A stretch of DNA of 64,000 nucleotides from Microvirga sp. ACRRW. Lineage in GTDB: Bacteria > Pseudomonadota > Alphaproteobacteria > Rhizobiales > Beijerinckiaceae. The position numbers were made by a program, and so were the translations under genes. Below, one piece after another: positions 63,395 to 64,000 of this stretch. Each line of letters begins with the position of its first letter. The first letter of the stretch is position 1. The DNA lies in NCBI RefSeq assembly GCF_022346925.1, contig NZ_JAKRNJ010000002.1, forward strand, positions 186,001-250,000, written 5' to 3'. The notes beneath the pieces were generated by a model. That model searched no databases and was not told the origin of the DNA. It worked only from the letters and a program-made list of their open reading frames with translations.

Positions 63395-63946
63395 TTACGC
63401 CTTGGTCTGATCGAGGGCGGCTTCGACCGTCTGCGGAGCAGGGGCCTTGCCGGTGATCCGTTCGACGATGGCTGTAGCCGTCTCGGCGGCGATGCCGCGG
63501 ACATGGCTCATGGCCTGCGTCTTCTTGGCAGCGATGGTGGCCTCGGATTCGGCCAGACGCTTGTTGAGGTCGGCTTCCAGGCCCTTGCGCTTGGCGTCGC
63601 TCTCAGCGGCGAGCTTGGCGCGGGTTTCCTGGGCGAGAGCCTGAGCGCGGCCCTTGGCCTCGGCCAGAGCCTTCTCGTAGGCGGCGCCTGCCTCTTCCGC
63701 GCGGGTCTTCATGGCGGCAGCCTCGTCGAGATCCTTCGCGATCAGCGAACGGCGGTTCTCGATGATGCCGGAAAGACGCGGCAGAACGAACTTCGAGAGA
63801 AGCGTGTAAAGCAGCACGAAGGTGATCGCGAGCCAGATGAGCTGACCAGCGAAGGTTTCCGTCGCGAAAGGCGGGAAGGTGGCATCCGCCGGGTGGGCGC
63901 CGCCGTGTGCTTCCGTACCAGCCTGGGTCGTCTGAGCCTGAGCCAT
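63395..63946 (-). CDS. atpG: F0F1 ATP synthase subunit b'
   Basis: Encodes 183 residues from the ATG at 63946. A His/Gly-rich N-terminal extension (TEAHGGAHPADATFPPF) precedes a membrane helix (LIWLAITFVLLYTLLSKFVL) and a long stalk helix (ENRRSLIAKDLDEAAAMKTR, AKGRAQALAQETRAKLAAES). The b'/b pair is typical of photosynthetic and related alphaproteobacteria. It is 10 bases upstream of atpF in transcription order; subunits c and a should lie beyond the window edge. The symbols atpF' or atpX are also in use. Confidence 0.94.
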   Translation of the reverse strand: MAQAQTTQAGTEAHGGAHPADATFPPFATETFAGQLIWLAITFVLLYTLLSKFVLPRLSGIIENRRSLIAKDLDEAAAMKTRAEEAGAAYEKALAEAKGRAQALAQETRAKLAAESDAKRKGLEADLNKRLAESEATIAAKKTQAMSHVRGIAAETATAIVERITGKAPAPQTVEAALDQTKA

Positions 63947-64000
63947 TGAAATGGTCCTGGAATGTGGAAATGACGGCGGGTTGTCCGCCGTCACTGTCTC

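Overview
The window is a gene-dense, GC-rich stretch of an alphaproteobacterial chromosome. The gene content and order point to the Hyphomicrobiales, most like a Methylobacteriaceae or Microvirga-type organism, but the genus is an inference. Supporting signs are paired ATP synthase b' and b genes, an aa3 oxidase operon in the order ctaC-ctaD-ctaB-small gene-ctaG-ctaE, the trio ispH-thrB-rnhA, a split glycine decarboxylase behind a tandem glycine riboswitch, an IalB-family protein, a DUF1127 protein, a GGAAC-N16-CGTT motif of the EcfG general stress type, and dispersed palindromic repeats ending in GTCATYCC or CCTCATCC.

Region by region: 1-760 holds the start of an SMR exporter and a small secreted protein. 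1007-11345 is a surface-protein cluster of two tandem paralogous autotransporters and a 1489-residue RTX protein with three copies of a roughly 330-residue composite module; the RTX gene is visibly less GC-rich than the housekeeping genes. 11.6-13.7 kb is a tryptophan-to-kynurenine operon. 13.8-17 kb holds small conserved genes and a MarR regulator facing a glyoxalase/DUF1428 operon across a perfect palindrome. 17-24.3 kb has a threonine/serine dehydratase, a hemerythrin-like membrane protein behind a stress-type promoter, an SsuABC/TauABC-type importer, a PRC-barrel protein and an anchored helix-hairpin-helix protein. 24.4-28.8 kb carries an SBP56/methanethiol oxidase homologue with a membrane protein, a LysR remnant and less familiar genes. 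29-35.4 kb has an EamA transporter with a LysR regulator, DUF1127, DUF937, MATE and KefB-type genes.

35.7-54 kb is mainly core metabolism: ispH-thrB-rnhA, a peroxiredoxin, a DsbD-N protein, YqgE, a large GGDEF-EAL protein, M16 peptidase and threonine synthase, a GNAT enzyme, SURF1 and DUF983, and the complete aa3 cytochrome c oxidase operon. 54-56.5 kb has an IalB protein, a lipoprotein and a CNNM/CorC-type membrane protein. 56.6-62.05 kb is the glycine cleavage operon gcvT-gcvH-osmC-gcvPA-gcvPB with an upstream tandem riboswitch, an intervening palindromic repeat and a strong terminator. The window ends with a HAD phosphatase and the distal genes (b' and b) of the F0 ATP synthase operon.

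The least explained items are the composite RTX modules, the paired-cysteine autotransporters, a helically phased TTTCA array at 28.8 kb, the stress-promoted hemerythrin membrane protein and the palindromic repeat inside the gcv operon. I saw no rRNA, tRNA, CRISPR array or intact insertion sequence.
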